A stretch of 64,000 nt of DNA from RFSX01 sp965230215 (GCA_965230215.1 CBDDKN010000002.1:434001-498000); one strand, 5' to 3'. Positions 20,101 through 28,833 are shown, numbered from the stretch's first letter. The notes: generated by a model from the letters alone, not told the origin. A program made the numbers and translations.

Positions 20101-20800
20101 GAAGCTCAACAAACGAAAGCACTGAAGCATCCCACATCAAAGAACTCTGGCACGCCTCGATTGTATCAAAATTGTTGACTGTCAATGGCATACAAACCCT
20201 TTCACCCGGCATCGCCGTCACATCTTGAAATATGAGCATAACTTCATCGCCATCACCTCCAGTACCCCCACCAGCACAATCAGTTCCTGGTATCTTGGCA
20301 TTCAAAGGCTCCCAAACAGCACCTATATTATCAAAATTCGCATCCGAAATCTCAATATTGAAATTCGGTGGAATCGAAGTCACGTCAATATCAGTGGAAT
20401 CACACTCTTCACCTACCACGTTGAAACGCATTGTAAAAAGTAAATGATCATCTGGAAGTGTCTGAGGAACAAACGAAAAGCTGAACCAAGAACATCTGAG
20501 TTGTCCTTTTGTCATACTGGCAGTTTGTTCTGGAAGACTAAATGCACCTGCATTGAGATCTGGCAGGTCCTGGCTAATGAAAGGCAAGGTATCGATTTCC
20601 AAAACAGTAGAATCCCAATCAACTACAAATTGTGCTCCAAGTAACTGATCGAAATCAGATACGCGCACATTCACATCGTAAGTTGCTCCAGGAGTTGGAT
20701 CACCACTTGATTCAAATTCTATCTGTAGCGGGTCTTGCTGGGCTTGTAGCCCAAAAGCCATTAAAATTATCGAAAGTATAAAGCTGAACCTCTTTAGCAT
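17162..20800 (-). CDS. Surface protein with three cohesin-like modules and SprB-like repeats, T9SS type B
   Basis: 1212 residues. A signal peptide ends at GLQAQ (about 21). Three tandem cohesin-like beta-sandwich modules occupy about 24-165, 186-325 and 332-475. Each has the pattern of a G-x-x-(Y/V)-x-V opening, then an h.WD..VL strand pair (VVDWDSTVLEID, SLMWDASVLSF, TLQWDENILAY), and later a FxVxG strand (FNVVGEE, FDVIGD, FDLVGD). About eight SprB-like repeats follow (for example NGSINLMITGGMPPYDIDW, with GTYTVLVTDSRGC-type ends). The last 85 residues form the gliding-associated type B C-terminal domain (ITPNGDGANDIF, VFDRWGETVY, WNGEDLSG). It is secreted and cell-surface attached. The cohesin-like modules are candidate receptors for the dockerin-like segments of the three HYR giants (inference). 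Confidence 0.85.
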   Translation of the reverse strand: MLKRFSFILSIILMAFGLQAQQDPLQIEFESSGDPTPGATYDVNVRVSDFDQLLGAQFVVDWDSTVLEIDTLPFISQDLPDLNAGAFSLPEQTASMTKGQLRCSWFSFSFVPQTLPDDHLLFTMRFNVVGEECDSTDIDVTSIPPNFNIEISDANFDNIGAVWEPLNAKIPGTDCAGGGTGGDGDEVMLIFQDVTAMPGERVCMPLTVNNFDTIEACQSSLMWDASVLSFVELQNFGLPGLNAGLFNANNAANGMMSFVWFDNTGQNPVTLPDNSTIVELCFDVIGDLGDVGVVKASNMPVLIEFSSPQPIGKREFSITEGSVTVAQDTGGQEFSIIADTVTVDLNAGEVCVDFTTMNFTNIAGMQYTLQWDENILAYNRVEAVVPAFSSTFNPADNDKLRYVWTNPTGVGLDLADGTVIYRVCFDLVGDCETSTPLQFIGEPARPIEITDGTFTSLPSNLVNMQNGLVNIVCNITLEADINDVRCNGESNGSINLMITGGMPPYDIDWEWSTGTTSQTGQTQNSLLVGRGADTYTATVTDSNGDTNTGSFVINQPDPLEIDVVVNGNMVEVNVSGGNGGETLEFSPDITDLNNVPDGTYTVLVTDSRGCQETEIFVVGSACSNPVEVSTVVFSAVCGDDGRIEVTCDGGSGNFNITSDPTLTLDGNAFINVPVGMYTITCEDIDEPECSSSVMVEVLQGSPVDLEIDIQNITNVSCTGDLGSFDVEAQGGCTPYIITYTFNGGASQPYDPNGEYEAGDYEVLVTDANGTAVSESFTIEVDSNGDLEITFEVTNAPCTGMMGEATFTVTGVCGELSCELFANNGTNGQACGLVDNGDGTFTGAYPIGTHTIEFTDDMGGSASQQFTIGVSPDALTASVASVGNGAIDINVSGGAMPYQFIWQDPNGDDAGDTEDLSGLTISGMYSVTIIDANGCSFALTVTLVGEGEISLNVDPVGTPFDGFATPCAQGDCMGAISGLISGGTAPYTVTITDDAAQDLVITVNEAGSFDFNELCPGSYQVSAEDSDGDMVIATGTYIINAPDPITISEDQVQCPDDGQNNGFISATVTGGTNLGYIYFWTPESGDPIPGPVNENLGPGMYTLEVEDSNGCTGQATFDLITNCIDTDCFVGKRVITPNGDGANDIFTISCADNNDYSLRVFDRWGETVYSSNNYMNDWNGEDLSGEPLVEGAYYWVLDTGDRVYQGTVTLLRN

Positions 20801-20819
20801 AAATAAGGGTTTAAATCAA

Positions 20820-20831
20820 TACGCAAAATTA
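20820..20831 (-). promoter_or_regulatory. -7 element of the cohesin/PorP operon
   Basis: The reverse strand reads TAATTTTG (exact TAnnTTTG) followed by CGTA, 20 to 25 bases before the 20800 start. A second TAATTTTG lies at 20883-20890. The 11-base string AATTTTGCGTA recurs in opposite orientation at 20984-20994 in front of the divergent gene. Confidence 0.45.
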
Positions 20832-20959
20832 ACAATATCTGACTCTTGATTATCATTAGTAGCACTTAATTGCTATGGTTGGCAAAATTAAGAACTATTG
20901 ATGCATTATTTATCCGTAATTCCACTCATTATTCAATTGAAAGCGAAGAATAAAAAGAT

Positions 20960-20990
20960 TTGTCAATTATCTTATAATAACGAATTTTGC
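20960..20990 (+). promoter_or_regulatory. -33/-7 promoter of the FG-GAP lipoprotein gene
   Basis: TTTG at 20960-20963, a 19-base spacer, then GAATTTTG at 20983-20990. This matches the Bacteroidota TTTG-N19-TAnnTTTG pattern except for the first base of the -7 box. It lies about 70 bases before the ATG at 21058. Confidence 0.45.
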
Positions 20991-21057
20991 GTACCGCTTG
21001 CTGTTTATTCAGCTTGCTTCTTTGTTAATACGACTATAATTCAATAATCTGAATAAA

Positions 21058-24000
21058 ATGAACCTAATAAAGCTCAAATTCCTAAGTGTTGTCCTGATAT
21101 GCATTTGCATTTCTTGCAGTCAAGAAGAAAGCTCAAAACGTGATGTTGAAACACCAGGTTTTGAGATTGTAAAAAGTGCTCATAGCAACATCGATTTTGT
21201 TAATAAGCTTTCTGATGACCCATTGGCCCCTAGAAATATTCTTAGCAACGAATATTACTACAATGGCGCAGGTGTAGCTGTAGCTGATTTTAACAATGAT
21301 GGTCTTGAGGATATCTTTCTTGCAGGGAATGAAGTAAAAAATGAAATTTATATCAATAAAGGGGATTTCGTATTTGAAAAACTTCCTGACAATTCAGGTA
21401 TAAACGAAAATAAGGTCTGGGCATCAGGTGTTTCCATAATCGATATCAACAATGACGGATATGAAGATGTATACGTTTGCCAACATGGACCCTATTCCAG
21501 ATCAGACAGAAAAAACCTGTTCTATATCAATAACGGCAATTTGACCTTTACCGAAAGAGCTGCCGAAATGGGCCTGGATGATCCCAACTATTCCACCCAG
21601 GCCGTATTCTTAGATTATGATAAAGATGGTGATTTAGATTGCTATGTGCTCAACGAATCACAATACGCACAAGTGATTCTAAAGACGGTTTACGAGCAAT
21701 TAAAGGAGGAAAAGAATATGAGGATTGCCAGTGGTAAACTATTTGAAAATCTAGGTAACCTAAAGTTTAAAGATGTAACCAAAGAAGCCGGTGTATTGAA
21801 TTACGGTTACGGTCTTGGTGTAAGTGTTTCTGATCTAAACAATGACTCATGGCCAGACATATATGTAGCAAATGACTATGCCGTACCTGACTTCCTATAT
21901 ATCAATCAAAAAGACGGCACATTCAAAGAAGAAATAAAATCTTACACAAAACAAATATCTTATTTCAGCATGGGTTGTGATATTGCTGACATAAACAATG
22001 ATGCACTTCCCGATATCGGTATAGTGGATATGGCCGCTGAAGATCACTTTAGAGATAAAACTCTAATGGCAAGCATGAATGTTGAAGCATTCAAATACTA
22101 TTTCACTACAAGAGATTATCATCTTCAATATATGTTTAACAGCCTACAGTTGAACAATGGTAACGGGACATTTTCAAACATCGCATCATTAGCGGGAGTT
22201 CTAAAATCTGACTGGAGTTGGGCTGCCATTTTTGCAGATTTCAATCTTGACGGATACAAAGATTATTATGTAAGTAACGGTTACAGAAGATATTCTCGAG
22301 ATAATGATTTTCGAAATGAAATGAAAAGATTAAGAGAAGAAAATAATGGCACTATCCCGCGACATTTAAGAGAAGATGTATATTATATGATGCCAGAGAT
22401 TAAACTCAAGAACAAGCTCTACATAAATGATGGCAAACTACATTTTAATGACAACAGTCCATTATTCACACATCCTGATTACGAAAGCTACTCGTATGGT
22501 GTAGCTCAGGCAGATTTTGATAATGACGGCGACATTGATCTTATCGTGAATAATGTTGATCAGGAAGCAATGCTATTGAAAAACACAACGAGAGAAACAA
22601 CCTCGAAAAATTATTTGCAGTTGATATTGGATGCAGATGACCAAACCATTGAATTAAATTCTAAAGTATATCTACAATACGGTGACAATGTTCAGTTCCA
22701 GGAATACTATTTTGTCAGAGGTTATTGTTCAACTATGCAGCAATGCTTGTTCTTTGGTCTGGATGATGCTGAAAGTATTGATCGCATAAAGGTTGTATGG
22801 TCAGATGGGAATGTACAGTATATTGATAATGTGAATGCAAATCAAAGACTTACAATCAACTATGAAAAGACAAACCTTAAAAATGAGGAACAAATTGAAG
22901 ACAGCTACTTCACACAGGTATCTGCAATAGATCTAGGAATAGATTTTAAGCATGAAGAAAATGAATTCGATGATTTCGAAAAAGAAATTCTATTACCGCA
23001 AAGACAAACTGCATTCGGGCCTGCGATAGAAACGGGTGATATCAATAACGATGGACTAGACGACCTATATATTGGAGGTGCTAAAGGCCAGGCCGGAGCA
23101 CTTTATGTGCAGAATGAAAGAGGACAATTTGATAAAATCGATAGTCAAAATCTAGCCAACGAATTCTATAGTGAAGATGTAGATGCGGCGTTTGTTGATG
23201 TCAACAAAGATGGTAATAAAGACCTATTCGTTTTAAGTGGTGGTAGTGGAGATTATCAGGGTTTAGAAGATTTACTTCAGGATAGATTTTATGCGGGTAA
23301 TGGGAAAGGTGAATACTTCAGGATAGCCAATGCGTTACCAGAATATAAATATGCTTCATATGCTATAATTCCAGAAGATATAGACAACAATAGTTCTACT
23401 GACCTATTGATATTAGGTGCAGCAAAGCCTGGCCAATATCCGATGAAAGAACCTTCAATACTTTTGAAAAACATCAACAATAAATATGAGGATGTCACAG
23501 CTGATCTTATTCCCGAATTAAACAGTGCTGACGGATTGATAAGAGATGCTTGTTGGGCCGACCTGAATAATGATGGTTTCAAAGATCTGATAACAGTTGG
23601 AGAATGGCAAAATGTTGAGGTTTATCTATACCAGAATGGACAATACAGCAAACAAAGCGAATCGTGGAAGACGAACAAAAAGTTTGGCTGGTGGAGATCG
23701 ATACAATCGGCTGACCTTGATGGTGATGGTGACTTAGACTTTATCGTAGGTAACGTTGGAAAAAATTTCAAACAAAAAGCTACTGACGATTATCCACTTT
23801 ATCTTTATTCAAACGATTTTGATGATAATGGAACACTTGATTGTGTGTTGGCCAAGCCTTATAAAGATAAAATTGTTCCAGCGAGAGGCAAAGAATGCTC
23901 GACTGAACAAATGCCTTTCGTCAGTGAGAAGTTTACCACCTATAAGGACTTTGCTACAGCCAGTGTTGTTGATATCTATGGAGAGAGCAAACTGAATGAT

Positions 24001-24390
24001 GGTATAAGCTTAAAGGCCAATGATTTCTACAGTTATATACTTTGGAATGAAGGCAGCTATTTCGAGTTTGAAAAATTGCCTGTATTAGCTCAATCTTTTC
24101 CACTGAATGCTATCGAGATAATTGATGTAAACAATGATGCGAAACCTGATCTATTGCTAGCAGGAAATGACTATAATACTGAATACGAAACTCCAAGGTT
24201 GGATGCCGGATATGGACTTGTTCTAATCAATGAGGGTGAAAGATCTTTTGACGTATTGACCACATCAGAATCAGGAGTGTATGTCTCTGGAGACGTAAAA
24301 AGAATGTCTCAATTGACAATTGGAAATCAAAAAGCAGTTATTGTAGCCAATAACAATGATTATCCAGACATACTCTTGTTAAACAAGTAA
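21058..24390 (+). CDS. FG-GAP/VCBS-repeat lipoprotein with ASPIC/UnbV domain
   Basis: 1110 residues. The N-terminus is a lipoprotein signal ending in LICICISC (lipidated C20). The body has many FG-GAP/VCBS calcium-loop repeats of the form VAVADFNNDGLEDIF, IIDINNDGYEDVYV and FLDYDKDGDLDCYV, expected to form a beta-propeller. About 519-600 is an ASPIC/UnbV-like segment (NYLQLILDADDQTIELNSKV...GLDDAESIDRIKVVWSDG). A second propeller follows. It is probably anchored in the outer membrane facing out. Relatives are common near SusC/SusD genes in Bacteroidota, but none are present here. The function is unknown, with binding of glycans or proteins inferred. It is divergent from the cohesin operon. 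Confidence 0.88.
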   Translation: MNLIKLKFLSVVLICICISCSQEESSKRDVETPGFEIVKSAHSNIDFVNKLSDDPLAPRNILSNEYYYNGAGVAVADFNNDGLEDIFLAGNEVKNEIYINKGDFVFEKLPDNSGINENKVWASGVSIIDINNDGYEDVYVCQHGPYSRSDRKNLFYINNGNLTFTERAAEMGLDDPNYSTQAVFLDYDKDGDLDCYVLNESQYAQVILKTVYEQLKEEKNMRIASGKLFENLGNLKFKDVTKEAGVLNYGYGLGVSVSDLNNDSWPDIYVANDYAVPDFLYINQKDGTFKEEIKSYTKQISYFSMGCDIADINNDALPDIGIVDMAAEDHFRDKTLMASMNVEAFKYYFTTRDYHLQYMFNSLQLNNGNGTFSNIASLAGVLKSDWSWAAIFADFNLDGYKDYYVSNGYRRYSRDNDFRNEMKRLREENNGTIPRHLREDVYYMMPEIKLKNKLYINDGKLHFNDNSPLFTHPDYESYSYGVAQADFDNDGDIDLIVNNVDQEAMLLKNTTRETTSKNYLQLILDADDQTIELNSKVYLQYGDNVQFQEYYFVRGYCSTMQQCLFFGLDDAESIDRIKVVWSDGNVQYIDNVNANQRLTINYEKTNLKNEEQIEDSYFTQVSAIDLGIDFKHEENEFDDFEKEILLPQRQTAFGPAIETGDINNDGLDDLYIGGAKGQAGALYVQNERGQFDKIDSQNLANEFYSEDVDAAFVDVNKDGNKDLFVLSGGSGDYQGLEDLLQDRFYAGNGKGEYFRIANALPEYKYASYAIIPEDIDNNSSTDLLILGAAKPGQYPMKEPSILLKNINNKYEDVTADLIPELNSADGLIRDACWADLNNDGFKDLITVGEWQNVEVYLYQNGQYSKQSESWKTNKKFGWWRSIQSADLDGDGDLDFIVGNVGKNFKQKATDDYPLYLYSNDFDDNGTLDCVLAKPYKDKIVPARGKECSTEQMPFVSEKFTTYKDFATASVVDIYGESKLNDGISLKANDFYSYILWNEGSYFEFEKLPVLAQSFPLNAIEIIDVNNDAKPDLLLAGNDYNTEYETPRLDAGYGLVLINEGERSFDVLTTSESGVYVSGDVKRMSQLTIGNQKAVIVANNNDYPDILLLNK

Positions 24391-24391
24391 C

Positions 24392-24425
24392 AAAAAAAAG
24401 GCATGTAGAATATCTACATGCCTTT
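24392..24425. terminator. Bidirectional intrinsic terminator
   Basis: A perfect hairpin has arms at 24397-24408 and 24414-24425, flanked by an A-run on the left and Ts on the right. It serves the convergent genes ending at 24390 and 24446. Confidence 0.85.
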
Positions 24426-24445
24426 ATATGAATACAAATCCTCAA

Positions 24446-27400
24446 TTACTCTATAAGTATCATTTTCCTGGTAGCGGAGAATGATTCTGTTTCTAGCTGG
24501 TAGTAATAAATACCATTTCCGTTTAATTCATCATAACTGACAACGATATTGTTAAGTCCCTTTCTATATGGACCTGAATATTGCTTAACAACCCTGCCAC
24601 TTGTATCGTATATAGAGATTCTTACATCAGTATCAGACGACAATTCAAACTCTATTGTAGTCAAACTGCTGAATGGATTCGGCACGTTCTGATAAAGCAC
24701 ATTCTTAAACTCATTCTCTCGTTGCTCAACAGTCAAGCTTCGCGAGCTGAATGAACCATCATAAATCTCACTCATCTTATCTTCACGCAATCTGAATGCA
24801 TCTGCATTTAGCTTTCTATCAGACTTAATTAGTATGTAGAACAAAGCATCTTCAGCTCTCGATTCTTTTGCTCTCTCGTTGTACCATACAAGTGAAAGTT
24901 GGCCATCATTGGCGTGATAATTCTCAGATGACAATGGCAACCTACCTGCCTCGATCCCTATTACTTCAATATCTTCATTATCATAATCCAGGAACATCTG
25001 AATACCTGTTAAGGACTCATCTGACTTAAAGTAGAATGGTACAAGATATTCATTGTCCTCATTCAGCTCTAGAAGATCATGAACTATATCAATATTGAGA
25101 TTACTTCTGCTGTCCACATAGTATTCACCATTAATAGAAGCTGATGCATTCACATCACCAATCTTTACGGCAATAAGATCGTTATCCCTGTAATCATCAT
25201 TCAGGTCATACATTTGAATCTTATCTTCAAATGGCCATGGATGATTCTGATCAACGAACTGATATGACTTGTTCACATAATCCCATGAATTGTTATTTGG
25301 CAACTCATCATAAATGCCCAGAATCAGCTTGCGAAGCTCTATCAAATCCTGAGCTGTTACACTCTGACTTCTATTAACATCTGACGCGATCAATTTATAA
25401 GGAGAATCTATTGGCTCCAGACCGAGTATATGTCTTTGAATGATTATCAAGTCAAGTGTAGATACACCGTTAAGGTAATCATTAGGGCTTATGGCACTGA
25501 TCTGATAATCAAGGTAAGCTTCCAGATTATGGAATGCAAACTCACCATTTACATTGGTCATATCATACTTCATAGAAGCATCTATCATAGACTGTAAACC
25601 GATCTCGACATTCTCAATCAATTCTGAAAATTCAGTTTCTACATGACCTCCAAGTGTCATTCCACTTGTGTCTGGACATACATTGTTGTTGGCCTGTATA
25701 TTCAATATGGTTGTACAGAAATCCTGGTTGCCCATATCATCTGTTACCCACATTGTAATCACATTCTCTCCAACATCATCACAAGTAAAGCTTAACGCTT
25801 TTATTGACAGATCATTAGGATCGAACGATAATTCAACCTCTGGATCACAATTATCATAGCTACCCAAATCAAAATCACTTGCCCAAATTTCAATTACAGG
25901 ATCCTGATTAGGATCTGCAGGTGGTGTAAGAGCAGTTGTAATTCCTGATCTACAATAAGGAACAGGTGCTTTCTCATCCCTGATAACTATTTGATGGCTA
26001 CATTCCGAAACACTTGAACAGATTCCCTCTGCTGACCATGTCACAATGTAAGTGCCGGCGTCCAATGTATCATTAACTATAGGTCCAGATCCAAATCTGA
26101 CCACATTACCATTTCTTCTGATGACGTATTCGATTTGTGATGGATGCAAGAATTCCTGTGCACACTCATCAAACGCTCTAGGTGGAACGAAGTTGATTAT
26201 TTGTCTACACATATTGCTCGCAGCAGAATAAACAGTGTCTTGCGGACAATCAGTAAGAGTAGGTCCATCATTACTGGCTACTTTAATAACCTGCGTTCTC
26301 TGCCATATACCTTCAAAAGGATTCAAACTGGCATCATACACGCAGAAATCAATAACTGTCCATGTTCTGATTATCTTCAGACAATACCCTTCTACATTTT
26401 CAAACACACGGTCTTTGTATGAATAAGACAGGTGTGCGCAGATAGGTGCTTCATTTACCGGAACATCATTATAAAGTACGGCATCACCTAAATCAGTAGT
26501 ATAATTTTCACACGTGGCATCATCACGATCAGATGGCCATGTGAAGCTGTTAGCATTCAGAATAACATCAGAGCTAAAGTTGAAAATCTGCTCACAGTTT
26601 TCCAGTTCTACAGTACGACCAGGCAGTTCTACAAACCATCTTCTGATGATGGATCCATCACCACAAATATCATTTACTGTACCTGAGTCTTCAAATCTAA
26701 GGACACCAAGTCCACATTCTCCATCAAGTACGGGAACTCCCGTAAGCGATGTATCTATGGCTGAAACATCTTCACATCTCAAATCAAATACCAACTGCGG
26801 AGGACATGTCGCATTGACCCCATTCTTATCCTGTACAATTACACTTACAAGACAGGTATTCGTTTTGCCTCCCTGATCGGTTACCCGCATTTCTACCGGA
26901 ATGGTCTGACCAGCTTCCTGGCAACAAAACTGCACATATTCACCAAACTCCAGGTCGTCATTCTCGTACTCATCATACACATCACAAGTTGTATCAAGCC
27001 TTCTGATCTCCAGAAGAACAGGTCCTCCACATTCATCATAAGAACCGTCATCAACTGATGCTGAATACAATCTTCCCCAACCATTATCTGCTAATGAAAC
27101 AGCTGTAAACTGATCACAAACAGCATATGGAGGGTCTTCATCTTCAATTATAATTTCGAAGTCACAACTGCTCTCATTGCCACAGTCATCACTTACCACG
27201 TATCTTATATAATTCAAACCATTCTGCAGATTATATGCTCGGTATACATTTTCCGCTATTTCTATTGCTGGTGTATATACTTGCTCAAGAAGCAGAGGAT
27301 TAAAATCATCTGATCTTAAGTAGTATACTTTAACAGAGAGATTTCCACAATCAAAAACAGACTTGAAACCGGTTACATCGGTAGTATCGAGTGGTCTGAA

Positions 27401-28804
27401 AATCACATCACCTTCACAATCATTATTGGCGTAGAATCTTAACCCATCATCAGGACACTCAATATCAGGTGCGCTTTCATCTACGACTTTGATAGATTGG
27501 TAGCTCTGTGCATATTCACCCTCACACCAATCCAGGGCTGTCCATCTTCTTAGAATCTTGATGGTGTTAGCTCCGCATATATTAAATGTATCATCAGAGA
27601 ATGTCACATTGATTTTACAAAGATTGTTTTCATCCAATAATGAAAATCCATCAATATTAGGTTGACCAGTCACTTCAGGACTAAGGTCCAATTGACCATC
27701 TGTTATAATGGCAGGATCATCACAATCGTAAAAGACATTTGGAGGGAACTCCATATCTGCAATTGAGCTCTTCTCAAAGAATATTGAGAATGCACAAACT
27801 TCAGCACTTAATCCAACATGATCTCTTGTATAGTATTCTATATCTCTTCTTGCAGTGAAATCGCCAATCGTACAATCAAGACTCTCTATATCATCTCTAT
27901 TAATAACCACCTCAACATCAGGGTCGCAGTTATCATTCTGTTGGTACTTGTAGAATGAAACGGTGTTGATTTCGACACATACTCCCTGTGCTATGGATGC
28001 CTGGTTGGCTGGTGTATCTGCTATTACCAGATAAATTGTAGGACTGATATTATCTTCATTAGCCTGAACACCCGAGATCTCTCCTCTGTATATAGTAGGG
28101 TCTACCGGGTCAGGAGCAAACATGTAAGAGCCAGCATCTGTGACGATGCTACCCGTTCCTGAACCTGAGTAAGGCACCATTGGAACGCTGATATCGAGAA
28201 AGTCGATTTGTTCCCAAGGGTTGGTGGTATCGCTTCCATCCACTGGACTTAACTCTATAGTATATGTGGAAGGATCCATATCCATATCTACAGGTGAGAG
28301 TTCTGAGCAGTAAGTAACACTTCCCATACTCGTGTACAGCTCGGATAAATCAGCTGAACAATCAACAGTTATATCTTCGATGCAAGTCAGCTCAGGAGGT
28401 AGTTTATCCTCTACAGTGAACCAACCCCAACAAGAAATAGTGGTTCCATTTGAATCAACAAATGAAACACTTGCCTTGTATTCTGCACCAATAAATGAAC
28501 CATCAATTACTGGATGTACAGGATCACCAAACATATCATAAGTAGTCTGGTCGATAATGACATCATTAGCTGTCATAATTGTAACAACATAATCACAACC
28601 AGTTCTTTCATCTTCAAGGATAAGTTCTGGTGTGATAACCGCAAAACATTCATAATCCAGAGAGATTTGAATGTCATCGTTACATCCCAATGATTGAGGA
28701 CATTGTCCAATCAAAATATTGGTAGACAATAATAATGCAAGTAAAGCCAGCCCCACTTGTTGCGTAGCTTTAACAAAACTCTTAATACTTAAAATTGTAC
28801 TCAT
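24446..28804 (-). CDS. Third giant HYR protein with dockerin-like and cohesin-like modules, T9SS type A
   Basis: 1452 residues, paralogous in layout to the 3021 and 8211 proteins. A signal peptide ends near LIGQ. The shared Cys module is at 38-137 (IQISLDYECFAVITPELIL...SCWGWFTVEDKLPP). HYR-type and Cys-rich repeats follow, including RRWTALDWCEG and TWTVIDFC. A carboxypeptidase-regulatory-like domain lies near 1045-1100, a dockerin-like pair at 1108-1171 (LNGVSTLDLIIIQRHILG; DVNRSQSVTAQDLIELRKLI), a cohesin-like module at 1235-1355 and a T9SS type A signal at 1365-1452 (YQNVPNPF...KMILIE). In the second dockerin loop the Asp at position 5 is Ser, so calcium binding may be weak. It is exported to the surface, with no enzyme domain seen. 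A perfect palindrome lies just before the start codon. Confidence 0.9.
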   Translation of the reverse strand: MSTILSIKSFVKATQQVGLALLALLLSTNILIGQCPQSLGCNDDIQISLDYECFAVITPELILEDERTGCDYVVTIMTANDVIIDQTTYDMFGDPVHPVIDGSFIGAEYKASVSFVDSNGTTISCWGWFTVEDKLPPELTCIEDITVDCSADLSELYTSMGSVTYCSELSPVDMDMDPSTYTIELSPVDGSDTTNPWEQIDFLDISVPMVPYSGSGTGSIVTDAGSYMFAPDPVDPTIYRGEISGVQANEDNISPTIYLVIADTPANQASIAQGVCVEINTVSFYKYQQNDNCDPDVEVVINRDDIESLDCTIGDFTARRDIEYYTRDHVGLSAEVCAFSIFFEKSSIADMEFPPNVFYDCDDPAIITDGQLDLSPEVTGQPNIDGFSLLDENNLCKINVTFSDDTFNICGANTIKILRRWTALDWCEGEYAQSYQSIKVVDESAPDIECPDDGLRFYANNDCEGDVIFRPLDTTDVTGFKSVFDCGNLSVKVYYLRSDDFNPLLLEQVYTPAIEIAENVYRAYNLQNGLNYIRYVVSDDCGNESSCDFEIIIEDEDPPYAVCDQFTAVSLADNGWGRLYSASVDDGSYDECGGPVLLEIRRLDTTCDVYDEYENDDLEFGEYVQFCCQEAGQTIPVEMRVTDQGGKTNTCLVSVIVQDKNGVNATCPPQLVFDLRCEDVSAIDTSLTGVPVLDGECGLGVLRFEDSGTVNDICGDGSIIRRWFVELPGRTVELENCEQIFNFSSDVILNANSFTWPSDRDDATCENYTTDLGDAVLYNDVPVNEAPICAHLSYSYKDRVFENVEGYCLKIIRTWTVIDFCVYDASLNPFEGIWQRTQVIKVASNDGPTLTDCPQDTVYSAASNMCRQIINFVPPRAFDECAQEFLHPSQIEYVIRRNGNVVRFGSGPIVNDTLDAGTYIVTWSAEGICSSVSECSHQIVIRDEKAPVPYCRSGITTALTPPADPNQDPVIEIWASDFDLGSYDNCDPEVELSFDPNDLSIKALSFTCDDVGENVITMWVTDDMGNQDFCTTILNIQANNNVCPDTSGMTLGGHVETEFSELIENVEIGLQSMIDASMKYDMTNVNGEFAFHNLEAYLDYQISAISPNDYLNGVSTLDLIIIQRHILGLEPIDSPYKLIASDVNRSQSVTAQDLIELRKLILGIYDELPNNNSWDYVNKSYQFVDQNHPWPFEDKIQMYDLNDDYRDNDLIAVKIGDVNASASINGEYYVDSRSNLNIDIVHDLLELNEDNEYLVPFYFKSDESLTGIQMFLDYDNEDIEVIGIEAGRLPLSSENYHANDGQLSLVWYNERAKESRAEDALFYILIKSDRKLNADAFRLREDKMSEIYDGSFSSRSLTVEQRENEFKNVLYQNVPNPFSSLTTIEFELSSDTDVRISIYDTSGRVVKQYSGPYRKGLNNIVVSYDELNGNGIYYYQLETESFSATRKMILIE

Positions 28805-28817
28805 AAGTAAATCGGTT

Positions 28818-28833
28818 TTTGGCCATGGCCAAA
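28818..28833. promoter_or_regulatory. 16-bp perfect palindrome before the 28804 start
   Basis: TTTGGCCATGGCCAAA reads identically on both strands. It ends 13 bases before the start codon of the third HYR protein. It has no loop, so a dimeric DNA-binding protein site is more likely than an mRNA hairpin (inference). Confidence 0.45.

Noticed and set aside
3021..28804. A true cellulosome
   Set aside because: No glycoside hydrolase or carbohydrate-binding catalytic partner was seen in the window, so only a scaffold-like system is proposed.
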